Shown here: positions 16,456 to 24,660 of the stretch, in pieces | Layout of the letters: every line of letters begins with the position of its first letter | How positions within the stretch are numbered: position 1 is the first letter of the stretch | Virus record (IMG/VR): IMGVR_UViG_3300035698_027961 | Coordinates: 1 to 64,000 of that record | Origin: a virus | Direction: 5' to 3' (one strand) | DNA: 64,000 nucleotides | Translations under genes and position numbers: made by a program | Notes under the pieces: model-generated | Seen by the model: the letters and a program-made list of their open reading frames with translations, nothing else | The model's database searches: none | Told to the model about the DNA's origin: nothing

Positions 16456-17820
16456 TTAACAACCATTTTCGTCACCATTATCATCAACCCAATTATCTGG
16501 AATACTAATCACCTTTGATTTCTCAAATTGCTTGAGTAGTTTAAACTCCCCTTTCGCACCATCTCTGTTCTTAACCACATGCAATGACATATCATCGATA
16601 AGGTGCTCGTCTTCTCGCTGCTCAATTAAAATAACAATGTTTGAGTTATCTCCAATCATCTTGCTTCGGCCAAGGTCATTTAAATCATTGCCGCCATTAT
16701 TCTTGAGCGCCTTATTCTTAGCCTTCCTCTGGGCCGCTGTTAATACAGCCATATTCTTGCTTCGGCAAAATTCATGTAGGTCTGCGGCGGTATGCCCAAC
16801 CTCTAGCCAGTCCTGTCCGAAGTCCCTATTCGGCTTCATAATTCCCAGGTAGTCGACTACCACTAAATCAGGCTCGAACTCTGATATGATGCTATCAAAG
16901 CGGGCTTCCAAATCCAATGTGCGTGAGCCGCGAGGCATGTCGACAATATAAAAGTGCTTATCGTAATTTTTCTGAAATTCCAGAGAAGCCTGCCACCTAG
17001 TTCGTTCTTCATCAGTTAAAAACCCCCTCATTAATGCTTTATGTCTTATGCTGGCAATGCAGGCATCGATTCTTTGCTCTAGCTGCTCCTTACTCATTTC
17101 CAACGTAAAATAGATAACGTTCTTACCATTGGCGAAGTTTTGCTTATTCTTATTGTACGCTATATTGCCACCAAGCCAAGCATTGATTGCATAATTCATC
17201 ATCAGCAGTGACTTACCCGACGAGCTCTCTCCCGAGATAACCATCATCTCTGATTTTTTAATTCCAAACGTATATTCATCAAGCTCCGGATATCCAGATA
17301 GAACACCAGATATAATATCCGGGTTGTTGACTGTGAAGGTATAGTTATTTAATCTAGTATCAGCCGACTTGGTAAAGTCACCTTCAGCGAATACGGCCGA
17401 CCTTCTCAGTCTCTCAATCTTGGATGTTGTCTTTAAGAGATTTGAGTTAAAGTCCTTTATGTCATCGTCATTATTTATCTCCTCTGCAGACTCGGCTAAT
17501 TTCTTAGCCAGTCTTTTATTGAAGCGATTTCTAACCTGGTCGACGTAATAAAGTATCTCGTTCTCTTCGCACTCTACGTCTTCAACTATTCCTGCAAGCT
17601 GAACCATATCGATGTCTTCCGCCAAGTCTTCCTGCAGAATCTTAAAGGAAGGTGGAGTCTTGTATCTTTCAAAATAATTAGTTATGGTTTCTAGCATCGG
17701 CTTGTAATCATAGTCTATCGCTTCTTTGAGAAGCTTTCCATCGATTTCTCTGGATACCTTGTTGTATTCTACCGACCCTTTCATCATCCATGAGAGTATT
17801 TTGTTATCTGCAACTGACAT
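16456..17820 (-). CDS. dnaB: DnaB-like replicative helicase
   Basis: 454 aa. The N-terminal helical region is followed by the RecA-like core: 'SGVLSGYPELDEYTFGIKKSE' region, Walker A 'GESSSGKS' at 197-204, 'VIYFTLEMSKEQLEQR' and Walker B 'PDLVVVDYLGIM', then 'VLTAAQRKAK' and 'GRSKMIGDNSNIV', the usual DnaB/gp41 motif order. It unwinds DNA at the fork, 5' to 3' in the family. The ATG shares a base with the stop of the endonuclease-like gene upstream (TAATG), and the DnaC-like loader lies just beyond it. Confidence 0.93.
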   Translation of the reverse strand: MSVADNKILSWMMKGSVEYNKVSREIDGKLLKEAIDYDYKPMLETITNYFERYKTPPSFKILQEDLAEDIDMVQLAGIVEDVECEENEILYYVDQVRNRFNKRLAKKLAESAEEINNDDDIKDFNSNLLKTTSKIERLRRSAVFAEGDFTKSADTRLNNYTFTVNNPDIISGVLSGYPELDEYTFGIKKSEMMVISGESSSGKSLLMMNYAINAWLGGNIAYNKNKQNFANGKNVIYFTLEMSKEQLEQRIDACIASIRHKALMRGFLTDEERTRWQASLEFQKNYDKHFYIVDMPRGSRTLDLEARFDSIISEFEPDLVVVDYLGIMKPNRDFGQDWLEVGHTAADLHEFCRSKNMAVLTAAQRKAKNKALKNNGGNDLNDLGRSKMIGDNSNIVILIEQREDEHLIDDMSLHVVKNRDGAKGEFKLLKQFEKSKVISIPDNWVDDNGDENGC

Positions 17821-19268
17821 TATTTTATCTCCAGTGTATATAGTCTCTGCCCGGCATCATAAATTTTAAACCATGAAAGCTCTTCGGCATATGCTCTTTC
17901 GCTTAATTTCCTAGAATCCATATTAGCACGGCACCTCAAACGATTATAGGTTTTATTAAAATCAGTCCACTTCCATCCGAGAGTGTCTCGCTGGTGAACA
18001 AATCCATAATTTTTCAAATGACATCCTGTTCCGTACCGAAGGTCTACCCAGTAGTTTACCCTCTTGGGGGCTAATTTTTTGATACAGTATTTTAGAAGTT
18101 TTGAAAATCCACCAACTACCAAATGATCTAGCTTGGTACTAACTCGCTCTACCTTTAGGTCGTCTCCAATCATTTTGTATGAGAAAACCATAACCAGTTC
18201 GTTTTGATAAGTTAGGCCGATGTGCTTAGACTTGATTGTTCCCATCAGATGGGTTGACTCCAGGAAGTCATTGGCTTCTGACTGAGATAAGCTAACTATC
18301 TCTGTCTTTCTGGCGAATATTCTAGCCGAATGACCCAGGTGATTGTTTACCACCGATTTAACAATATTCATCTTATAATTAATTTGGTCTTCGGTAAATT
18401 GAAATATTCTTAGCCCTAAATCCTCATATTCCTTTCTCATTTCAAAATGATATTTAGCATCTGACTTGTGCGCTGATGAATGCCAGTATAGGCCATCAAC
18501 ATTTGCCGCTGAGTAGGGGGTTAGCTTAAAGTCCGGCCGATACTTTAAGTGCGGATATGACAAGCAATCAAATGCCTTATTATAGAGTGGAAGATCTATG
18601 GTCTGAGAGAATATGTTTTCGATATTTGTTATTTTGGAAGAGTAATTTGCCACATACTCTAAAAACTGCTGCTCGGTATAGTTCGGATTTTTATAGATCC
18701 ACCTATAGAGTATGATATTCGATATTCCAATTTTGGATGCCCACTGGCACAAGCTTTTCTCACAAACAACTATCGTCTCAGAATTTTCATGATGAGCTTT
18801 GGAACCGAGATAGGTTCTGCTGCTATACTTCTTAAGATTGGTGACTTCTCTTTTTCTCTTAACCGATTCAGAAAGATTAAAGTGTTTAACTTTATATTTT
18901 TTTAAAGAAAGCTTCTTAACTCTAGACTTATAAGCTGTAGACTTATCTTCATCTTCTTTGCGAAAATTAAATTTATATAAATAATCAAAGATTGTCCCTC
19001 TATTTACACCGCATGATTCTGCAATTTCTACCGCAGTTTTATTCTGCTCGATATACTGGTTATATAGCCAATTATAATTTGTATAATTTGCTTTGGACAC
19101 TTTCTTGTTATTTTTAGATAGTCCGAAGCGGCTCTTATACCTAGACAGGGTCGACTCACTATAGCCAAACTCTTCGGCTATTTTCTTTATAGTCTTATTT
19201 TTAGTGACGTATTGTTCTTCAAGCCACTCCCTTACCCGGTATTTTTCTGAAGTCTTTTCCTGAGACAT
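17820..19268 (-). CDS. Homing-endonuclease-like protein, copy 2
   Basis: 482 aa, paralogue of the gene at 5935-7419 with the same domain order: two helix-turn-helix-like segments (about 1-105), a nuclease-like core with 'KYRPDFKL' near 244 and 'NVDGLYWHSS' near 258, 'RIFQFTEDQI', and a GNAT-like C-terminus with 'YWVDLRYGTGCHLKNYGF' and 'QRDTLGWKWTD'. The two proteins are nearly identical over the last segment but more diverged at the N-terminus, consistent with different DNA targets. It is wedged between the helicase loader and helicase genes, overlapping the first by 50 bases; AAAGG before its ATG lies inside the loader gene. Nuclease activity is inferred. Confidence 0.8.
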   Translation of the reverse strand: MSQEKTSEKYRVREWLEEQYVTKNKTIKKIAEEFGYSESTLSRYKSRFGLSKNNKKVSKANYTNYNWLYNQYIEQNKTAVEIAESCGVNRGTIFDYLYKFNFRKEDEDKSTAYKSRVKKLSLKKYKVKHFNLSESVKRKREVTNLKKYSSRTYLGSKAHHENSETIVVCEKSLCQWASKIGISNIILYRWIYKNPNYTEQQFLEYVANYSSKITNIENIFSQTIDLPLYNKAFDCLSYPHLKYRPDFKLTPYSAANVDGLYWHSSAHKSDAKYHFEMRKEYEDLGLRIFQFTEDQINYKMNIVKSVVNNHLGHSARIFARKTEIVSLSQSEANDFLESTHLMGTIKSKHIGLTYQNELVMVFSYKMIGDDLKVERVSTKLDHLVVGGFSKLLKYCIKKLAPKRVNYWVDLRYGTGCHLKNYGFVHQRDTLGWKWTDFNKTYNRLRCRANMDSRKLSERAYAEELSWFKIYDAGQRLYTLEIK

Positions 19269-19893
19269 ATAGCACCTTTACATATTTTGAGAATAATGAA
19301 TCTATTGCCCTGGAGAAATCACCAGAAAGCACAGTTGCTATGTCAACTGTGTTTGAGCACAATATAGTTGGAAGTCCATTCTGAAACCTCTCTCGAAGAA
19401 TTCTTTCCATAGTCTGGCCAAACAGCTGCTCGGCCTTTTCTGATGGAAACACCCATCGCGAATCGAATTCATCTATACATATAAAGTCAAAATTAGTAAT
19501 TTGTTCTAGGTATTCGTAATTATTCTTTGAAACTTCATTAATAACATCTGACATATTAACGTACATTGCAGTGTGGCCATTAACTATGGCTACCTTTAAT
19601 ATACAGCATGCAGCATATGTCTTTCCTGTTCCGAGGTTTCCAACGAATGCCATGGAGGTTCCGTCTTCATACATAGCATTGACATTTGAAATTCTATCTG
19701 AAACATATTTGCCAAAGTTTGGATCGCCCTGAAAATTTTTAAATGGAAGGCTCCAGTAGCTCTGAGGAATATTGGCGCGGGAATAGCTTTTGTATCTAGC
19801 AAATTTGGCTCTACATTTATTACATCCATCTTCGCATTCGCAACTACTCTGAATCTTCCTCTCTATCAGATTCATCTTCTTCTCTGGAACCAT
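19219..19893 (-). CDS. DnaC/IstB-like helicase loader ATPase
   Basis: 224 aa. An N-terminal cysteine cluster (Cys18, Cys20, Cys24, Cys27) probably binds zinc; Walker A 'GNLGTGKT' is at 85-92; Walker B 'FICIDEFD' is at 137-144, followed by 'LPTILCSNT' (sensor 1). This is the layout of DnaC/DnaI-type loaders, which place DnaB on DNA. GAGG lies six bases before the ATG; a second ATG at codon 7 is also possible. Its last 16 codons overlap the following endonuclease-like gene in another frame, so the C-terminus may have been remodelled when that gene inserted. Confidence 0.9.
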   Translation of the reverse strand: MVPEKKMNLIERKIQSSCECEDGCNKCRAKFARYKSYSRANIPQSYWSLPFKNFQGDPNFGKYVSDRISNVNAMYEDGTSMAFVGNLGTGKTYAACCILKVAIVNGHTAMYVNMSDVINEVSKNNYEYLEQITNFDFICIDEFDSRWVFPSEKAEQLFGQTMERILRERFQNGLPTILCSNTVDIATVLSGDFSRAIDSLFSKYVKVLYVSGKDFRKIPGKGVA

Positions 19894-20332
19894 AACTACC
19901 TCTATTTGGATTTGGGTTTACTAGTGAGCTCATGCTCATTGAAAACGTTGTTTGGATACCATCATCATCGCCTATCAGCATATCAGATGGAATTATAGAT
20001 CCATATGCTGAATTGCTTTCTTCATCTCCGGACTCTGCATATGGCCTTTGTCTCACGAACATTGGCGTCGGCAAAGATGAAGAATCAGAATCATCCTCAT
20101 CTTCGTAATCTTGGTAGTGTTTATTTATAATTGAGTCAATCAAAGATTCATCCTCTACATCTTCTATCAACTCTGCTGCAATTAAATTTGCCTTGTAAAC
20201 GATAATCATCTTATCATTTTTGCTTACCACTATAAAGTCATCTTCAATATGCTCTATAACTCCCTTGAGCTCAAATGAGTCTCTGGCGATTATATGTACC
20301 ATTCTTCCGCTAATTTTTAATTTATCATTCAT
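19844..20332 (-). CDS. Sm/LSm (Hfq-like) domain protein with acidic tail
   Basis: 162 aa. Residues about 5-56 fit the five-strand Sm fold and resemble Hfq: a strand 'MVHIIARDSFELKGVIEHIE' corresponds to Hfq 'LVNGIKLQGQIESFD', then 'DFIVVSKND' and the Sm2-like 'MIIVYKANLIAAEL', which includes the Val-Tyr-Lys of the Hfq VYKHAI motif. The remaining 105 residues are acidic and low-complexity (Ser/Asp/Glu), ending 'EEDESDREEDSE'. An RNA-binding ring is therefore possible, with the acidic tail limiting or directing binding. It lies between the helicase loader (50-base overlap) and an unknown gene (4-base overlap). The fold call rests on visual matching only. Confidence 0.6.
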   Translation of the reverse strand: MNDKLKISGRMVHIIARDSFELKGVIEHIEDDFIVVSKNDKMIIVYKANLIAAELIEDVEDESLIDSIINKHYQDYEDEDDSDSSSLPTPMFVRQRPYAESGDEESNSAYGSIIPSDMLIGDDDGIQTTFSMSMSSLVNPNPNRGSYGSREEDESDREEDSE

Positions 20333-20931
20333 AATATTCCTACCTCTTTTGCCTTCTCAATTACCCTTGCTTCAACCGAATCTGTGCCGAGATCATACAT
20401 CTCAGCATAGTTCTTTATCATTTTGATGTCATCCTCTCTTGAGAGCTGATGATTGTCAAATATCTCCTGAGCTTCTTCGTGGCACCAAGATATTAACTTG
20501 CTCATCTTGGTTTCTCCATTCTTTTTAGCCAGGTAACCATCATACATTCTTTCAAACTCTATGATCAGCGACTGAACGTGAAATAATCTAGTTCCGTTGA
20601 CAGATTGCTGGCCGCTTCTAAACTTATAGTCAAAACACCAGTTTATATAATTATATATTTTAATGTTGATGTTTTTTCTAATCTCTGACTTTTCGTCCCT
20701 AGGTAAATCTGCATAATTATTCGGAGCAAAAGTTCTAAAGAGCTTGGCGAAATCCGCAGCCTCCTTTCCCAGCGTCGGACCCTTCTTCCCCTTTACCAAC
20801 CTGAATCTAACTCCATGCTTATCTTCATACCTCTTACAGAAATGAGCTAGAAGTGTAACATGTGTCCACTCAGATATGTCGGCCTGAACCCATTTATTTA
20901 TGCTGCTGTAAAAAGCTTCCTGATCAATCAA
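20329..20931 (-). CDS. Hypothetical protein in the replication cluster
   Basis: 200 aa, predicted mostly helical with many aromatic residues ('INWCFDYKFRSG', 'FERMYDGYLAKK'). It overlaps ung upstream and the LSm-like gene downstream by four bases each (ATGA-type junctions), so it is co-translated with replication and repair genes. No family recognised; a helicase- or polymerase-accessory role would fit the position but has no sequence proof. Confidence 0.6.
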   Translation of the reverse strand: MIDQEAFYSSINKWVQADISEWTHVTLLAHFCKRYEDKHGVRFRLVKGKKGPTLGKEAADFAKLFRTFAPNNYADLPRDEKSEIRKNINIKIYNYINWCFDYKFRSGQQSVNGTRLFHVQSLIIEFERMYDGYLAKKNGETKMSKLISWCHEEAQEIFDNHQLSREDDIKMIKNYAEMYDLGTDSVEARVIEKAKEVGIL

Positions 20932-21590
20932 TTATCACTCCCTGATTTGCTCCAGTCGATTGGACTCTTTAGTCTTTCATTGGCTATTTTAAAGTGGTCA
21001 CATCCGAACCATCCTTTATTCGCAGATAGCGGTGATGGGTGTGCTGCCTTTAAGACAATATGCTTATTGGCGTCGATTAGAATTGATTTCTTCTTAGCAT
21101 GGTTTCCCCAGAACATAAATACTATGGGCTCATTACGCTTATTTAGCATAGAAATTAAGTGGTCAGTAAACCGCTCCCAGCCTTTATTTTGATGACTATT
21201 CGGCTTGCCATCTCTAACTGACATAACTGTATTTAAAAGCAAGACGCCCTGCTTTGCCCACCCGATCAAGCTTGGGCAATCTGGAGTGCAGCCTAATGAG
21301 TTATTTATTTCTTTAAAAATATTTCTCAAGGATGGCGGAACCTTCTGGTCTTTATTTACAGCAAAGGCAAGCCCGTTAGCTTGCCCCTTACCATGATACG
21401 GATCTTGCCCTATAATGACAACCTTGACATCATTGTAATCAGTTAGCTGCAATGAACGGAAAATATCGTACCGATCCGGATAAATCGTATTATTATCATA
21501 CTCCTCAATCAGAAAAGACTCTAATTTTTCCATATAGTTTTTCTTGAACTCTGGGATTAGCAATGTATGCCAACGCTTTGCTAGTCTCAT
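20928..21590 (-). CDS. ung: Uracil-DNA glycosylase
   Basis: 220 aa, the usual family-1 UDG length. It has the water-activating motif 'GQDPYH' (61-66, Asp63), 'GLAFAV', 'VLLLNTVMSVRDGK', and the uracil-binding 'HPSPLSA' with 'KGWFGCDHF' after it. It removes uracil from DNA, so the phage genome presumably contains thymine rather than uracil. The ATG has an excellent AGGAGG five bases upstream. Confidence 0.96.
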   Translation of the reverse strand: MRLAKRWHTLLIPEFKKNYMEKLESFLIEEYDNNTIYPDRYDIFRSLQLTDYNDVKVVIIGQDPYHGKGQANGLAFAVNKDQKVPPSLRNIFKEINNSLGCTPDCPSLIGWAKQGVLLLNTVMSVRDGKPNSHQNKGWERFTDHLISMLNKRNEPIVFMFWGNHAKKKSILIDANKHIVLKAAHPSPLSANKGWFGCDHFKIANERLKSPIDWSKSGSDN

Positions 21591-21598
21591 AAATCCTC

Positions 21599-23038
21599 CT
21601 ACTTGACTCTTTTTATGTTAAACTCCTTTTCGGAGCAGGCAGTTTTATATCTAACCTGACTGTGGTCTCGAAGATACTTACACTGGTCATAAAAGTCTAT
21701 AATATAAGCAGAATCCTTGCCAGGGTAGCTTCTGATTACTCGACCTATTCTCTGCAGCATTTTGCCGGTAGACTTGCCGCCGCCCATATTGATTAGGGCG
21801 TCTAGAATTGGAATATCAACTCCAACATCAAATATGGTTGAAGCTAAAATTACATTAACTTCTCCATTTTTAATTTTAAACACTCCGATATCTCTATCTT
21901 TGGTGCTATCTTTACCCGATAGAAATGAATGCTCAATATTGGCATTTGATAGTTTTTCTGATATGATTTCGCCATGGTTGATATTTCTAAATAAAATCAA
22001 AACCTTAAGATCTTTTTTAACAAAGTTTTTGCAAGCCTCAACTGCCATATTATTTCTTTCGTCATTGTTGATAATATACTTAGAATATACCTCGGGGTAG
22101 GTCTTTCCGACACCTCTGATTGGAGAAACGTCCTTGAATACAATATTGGGACGAACCAAGAACCCCTTCTTGATTAGCATACTGGCGCTAACATCAACTA
22201 TCTTTTCTCCAGCGACAGCTTCCAGAAGGATATCATCACCGCTCTCTCTCCATGGAGTTCCGGAGAATAAGAAACGATTGTATGACTTTTTAGATTCCTT
22301 GTCTAAGAACTGAAACGTGTCAGAACCACCATACTGACACTCATCTAAGATAATTACATCGGCCTGTCTAACTAGATTTCTAATATCTTCTTTATTTTTA
22401 ATTTTGCCAGCACTGCAGTCAGTATCTTCAGCATACTTAGTCTCAAGTTTCTTATCAAATGCGGCTCCGGCAGTCCATATGGTCATGACATTGATTTGCT
22501 TAATGTTACAGTGACCGTCACCAATTATTCCGGCATCGATTCCAAAAGAATCTTTTAGCGTGCTAACCATCTGATGAAGTAAGTCGATGCTAACTACATA
22601 GATAATTGACTTAGTATTGTAATGAGCAACAAGTGATGCAATAACAAATGACTTGCCCGATCCGGTACACATCTTAACTATGCCAGAACCCGCAGCAATA
22701 CACTTCTTAATTGTATTTCTCTGATAATCTCTTTCGCTAAACTTAGAGTCAGATATCGGAGACATTGGCTTTCCATAGTTCGGCTTAGTTCTATTGTCCA
22801 CTTTTCGATATGCAATATTCTTTTCGGTAAATATTTCTTCTACCGCCGAGAGCATTCCTACGGGAAAGCATAGAGACTTAGACATCAGCCTTTGCTTTCC
22901 ATCCCATCTATTGGAAATTTTCATAAACCCGAAGCCTTGAACATCATAGCTTAGTCTTTCATCTATTAGCCGAAGAACATTCTGGTCTTCAAAATCTTCA
23001 ATTCTGCATCTAGTAAAATCTATATAAATCGTGGCCAT
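21599..23038 (-). CDS. uvsW: UvsW-like SF2 DNA helicase
   Basis: 479 aa. Superfamily 2 motifs in order: Q-like 'RDYQRNTI', motif I 'CTGSGKS' near 126, motif II 'DECQ' near 231, motif III 'SGTPWRE', motif V 'ASTIFDVGVDIP' and motif VI 'QRIGRVIRS'. The N-terminal 100 residues resemble the small N-terminal domain of T4 UvsW. UvsW remodels recombination and replication intermediates and R-loops. The ATG has no good Shine-Dalgarno; instead a 12-bp hairpin ends eight bases before it, which may control its translation or terminate the upstream transcript. Confidence 0.9.
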   Translation of the reverse strand: MATIYIDFTRCRIEDFEDQNVLRLIDERLSYDVQGFGFMKISNRWDGKQRLMSKSLCFPVGMLSAVEEIFTEKNIAYRKVDNRTKPNYGKPMSPISDSKFSERDYQRNTIKKCIAAGSGIVKMCTGSGKSFVIASLVAHYNTKSIIYVVSIDLLHQMVSTLKDSFGIDAGIIGDGHCNIKQINVMTIWTAGAAFDKKLETKYAEDTDCSAGKIKNKEDIRNLVRQADVIILDECQYGGSDTFQFLDKESKKSYNRFLFSGTPWRESGDDILLEAVAGEKIVDVSASMLIKKGFLVRPNIVFKDVSPIRGVGKTYPEVYSKYIINNDERNNMAVEACKNFVKKDLKVLILFRNINHGEIISEKLSNANIEHSFLSGKDSTKDRDIGVFKIKNGEVNVILASTIFDVGVDIPILDALINMGGGKSTGKMLQRIGRVIRSYPGKDSAYIIDFYDQCKYLRDHSQVRYKTACSEKEFNIKRVK

Positions 23039-23045
23039 CTAAAAC

Positions 23046-23083
23046 ACCAATAGCTTTGCCAAGTAATTCGACAAAGCATTGGT
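23046..23083 (-). terminator. Hairpin between the tubulin-like and uvsW genes
   Basis: A 12-bp stem with one bulged A (23046-23058 with 23072-23083) and a 13-base loop. On the minus strand it is followed by GTTTTAG, so it can act as an intrinsic terminator for the tubulin-like gene. Because it ends just before the uvsW ATG it could instead be a 5' UTR control element. Confidence 0.5.
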
Positions 23084-23132
23084 TTATAATACCATTTTTT
23101 AAAAGATTTGCTTATTTTTTCTGTGTGATAAG

Positions 23133-24560
23133 CTATCTTTTGCGTCTCTTATCGATAATCGAATCTCTCTTGGTTCCACCACCCTGCAGCCTATTAAATC
23201 CAGAATTCTTACTCTTAATCTTTCGTTCAATTTCTTCCTTAACACTAGATACCTTATTCTCTTCTAGATCGAGAGTCATAGCTGATGCCCTGGACTTCTC
23301 CTTACCGGCAGCAATTTCAGTCTGAGCCTTGCTCTCTTTCTTTAGAGAATCGATTCTATCTTGAGGCAATCCAAGTCCGGCGAACCAGCTATAAATCTTG
23401 ATACCCTCAACAGATTCGTCAGAGTAAACACCCTGAAAAATGCTAGCTCCGTTAGTTTGCTCAGAAATAACACTGAACATATAGTCGATATTGATTGACG
23501 GCATCTCGCTTAATGCTTCCTCAGAGCCCAAGATGATGACTCCGCCAACTCTTGTCTGAGAGAGATCGAAACCTTCTGCCAACATGTTGCCGCTGAGACT
23601 ATCAATAACTGCTTCGGCCAGTGATGTTTCTTCCATATAGTCTTCTACATCGACAACTCCGTAAACAGAGCAGTCTCCTGCGGAAATTATTCTACCAAAG
23701 TCACTCGGGTCAAGAGAGGTGAACTTAGAAGGCTTGGAGGTTAAAGAGTTGAACAGACTTATGGGTTCAACTATTGCCTCATTTGCCTTGGCCCAGAACT
23801 GAGACTGACTTAGGCGATTGTAAATCTGCTCAATTCTGGCATTATCTACGACGACCAAGCTGGAGATCATATCGCCCGTAGTCATTCTTGCCAGCCTAGA
23901 CAAAGTTTCAATGGAGTTCTTCTTAGACTGAGCATCCTCAGTGGCCTTAGGGAGAACATAGATAACCCCTACGGGCATTCCTGTGCGAAACATGATGTCT
24001 ACCATAGTATCTACTGACGAGCTTCCGGAGCCGCCACCTCCGGAGATTGCTAGGAATAGCATATCATTACCGTCTGCAACCTTAGAAACAAAATCTTCTA
24101 AATCTTCTTCATGGGATGCGAAAATCTCTCTTCCCAGGTCTAGAGACTTACCAGTACCGCCTAATGATCCGGTAAGTAAAAGCTTTTGGCTCGGAAGAAC
24201 ATCAATGAATTCTAGGTCTTGAGCTGAAGTATTGATGACACCAACATCATATCCAAGTCTATGAAACTCTTCCGCAATTCTAGAGCCAGCCTGACCAACC
24301 CCAAGAATGCCCATATTAATACTTACACTTCTCTTGCTTACAACTTCTGGCAAATAATCCTCCCGAACCTCTTGAGATTCCTGTTTCTTTTGTGCTAGCT
24401 TCGCCTTAAGAGCGGCTAACTTGTCTTCATCGACATTTACCTTTCTCTCATAGTCTTCGCCAAATGCTTCTGATAAAACTTTATTATCCATCTCTACCTC
24501 TTCTGGTGTTTTGGGTTTCTTTTTATAAACGTGTTCCGTTATTGTTATTTTTTCATTCAT
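23133..24560 (-). CDS. Tubulin/FtsZ-superfamily GTPase
   Basis: 475 aa from the ATG at 24560, which has AGGAG six bases upstream; an in-frame start at 24587 lacks one. An 80-residue charged extension precedes the GTPase core: 'GILGVGQAGSRIAEEF' (84-99, T1 loop), 'GSLGGTGKS' (131-139), and the tubulin signature 'GGGGSGSSS' (174-182, T4 loop). 'SLDPSDFGRII' fits the T7 catalytic loop with its acidic residues, so assembly-coupled GTP hydrolysis is possible. The tail is strongly basic ('DKRRKR'). Phage tubulins such as PhuZ position replicating DNA, but PhuZ has an acidic C-terminal knob, unlike this protein. The exact family within the superfamily is open. Confidence 0.88.
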   Translation of the reverse strand: MNEKITITEHVYKKKPKTPEEVEMDNKVLSEAFGEDYERKVNVDEDKLAALKAKLAQKKQESQEVREDYLPEVVSKRSVSINMGILGVGQAGSRIAEEFHRLGYDVGVINTSAQDLEFIDVLPSQKLLLTGSLGGTGKSLDLGREIFASHEEDLEDFVSKVADGNDMLFLAISGGGGSGSSSVDTMVDIMFRTGMPVGVIYVLPKATEDAQSKKNSIETLSRLARMTTGDMISSLVVVDNARIEQIYNRLSQSQFWAKANEAIVEPISLFNSLTSKPSKFTSLDPSDFGRIISAGDCSVYGVVDVEDYMEETSLAEAVIDSLSGNMLAEGFDLSQTRVGGVIILGSEEALSEMPSINIDYMFSVISEQTNGASIFQGVYSDESVEGIKIYSWFAGLGLPQDRIDSLKKESKAQTEIAAGKEKSRASAMTLDLEENKVSSVKEEIERKIKSKNSGFNRLQGGGTKRDSIIDKRRKR

Positions 24561-24565
24561 CTTAT

Positions 24566-24578
24566 CTCCTAAGCGGAG
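24566..24578 (-). promoter_or_regulatory. Small hairpin covering the Shine-Dalgarno of the tubulin-like gene
   Basis: On the minus strand CTCC-GCTTA-GGAG forms a four-base stem whose right arm is the Shine-Dalgarno of the gene starting at 24560. A second ACCC/GGGT pair lies just upstream (24582-24597). Together they could slow translation initiation; stability is modest. Confidence 0.35.
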
Positions 24579-24604
24579 GCAACCCAAGATAGCGGGTGTC
24601 CCTG

Positions 24605-24633
24605 ATTATACTATTTAAATGCTAAATAATTAA
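24605..24633 (-). promoter_or_regulatory. Sigma70-like promoter for the tubulin-like gene
   Basis: On the minus strand a perfect TATAAT (24605-24610) has, after a 17-base spacer, a weak TTAATT at the -35 position (24628-24633). It is about 45 bases upstream of the tubulin-like start and just past the end of the glycosyltransferase island. AT-richness lowers confidence. Confidence 0.5.
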
Positions 24634-24660
24634 AAAATATAGTTTGCTTTTTTAATTATT
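24625..24660. repeat. 13-bp A/T-only inverted repeat at the end of the sugar island
   Basis: AATAATTAAAAAA (24625-24637) and its exact complement (24648-24660) flank a 10-base loop. The right arm includes the stop codon of the last island gene, and the left arm covers the -35 region of the next promoter. It may be a weak terminator or simply an AT-rich boundary. Confidence 0.45.

Noticed and set aside
5935-19268. Treating the two paralogous nuclease-like genes as insertion-sequence transposases
   Set aside because: No terminal inverted repeats or target duplications flank them, and the motifs fit homing endonucleases with HTH and GNAT-like parts instead of DDE or HUH transposases.
23056-24222. 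Plus-strand frames opposite the tubulin-like gene
   Set aside because: Low-complexity Ser/Leu-rich antisense translations of a well-supported gene.
23133-24560. Naming the GTPase PhuZ
   Set aside because: The GTPase motifs fit the tubulin superfamily, but the basic tail and long N-terminal extension do not match PhuZ, so only the superfamily is called.
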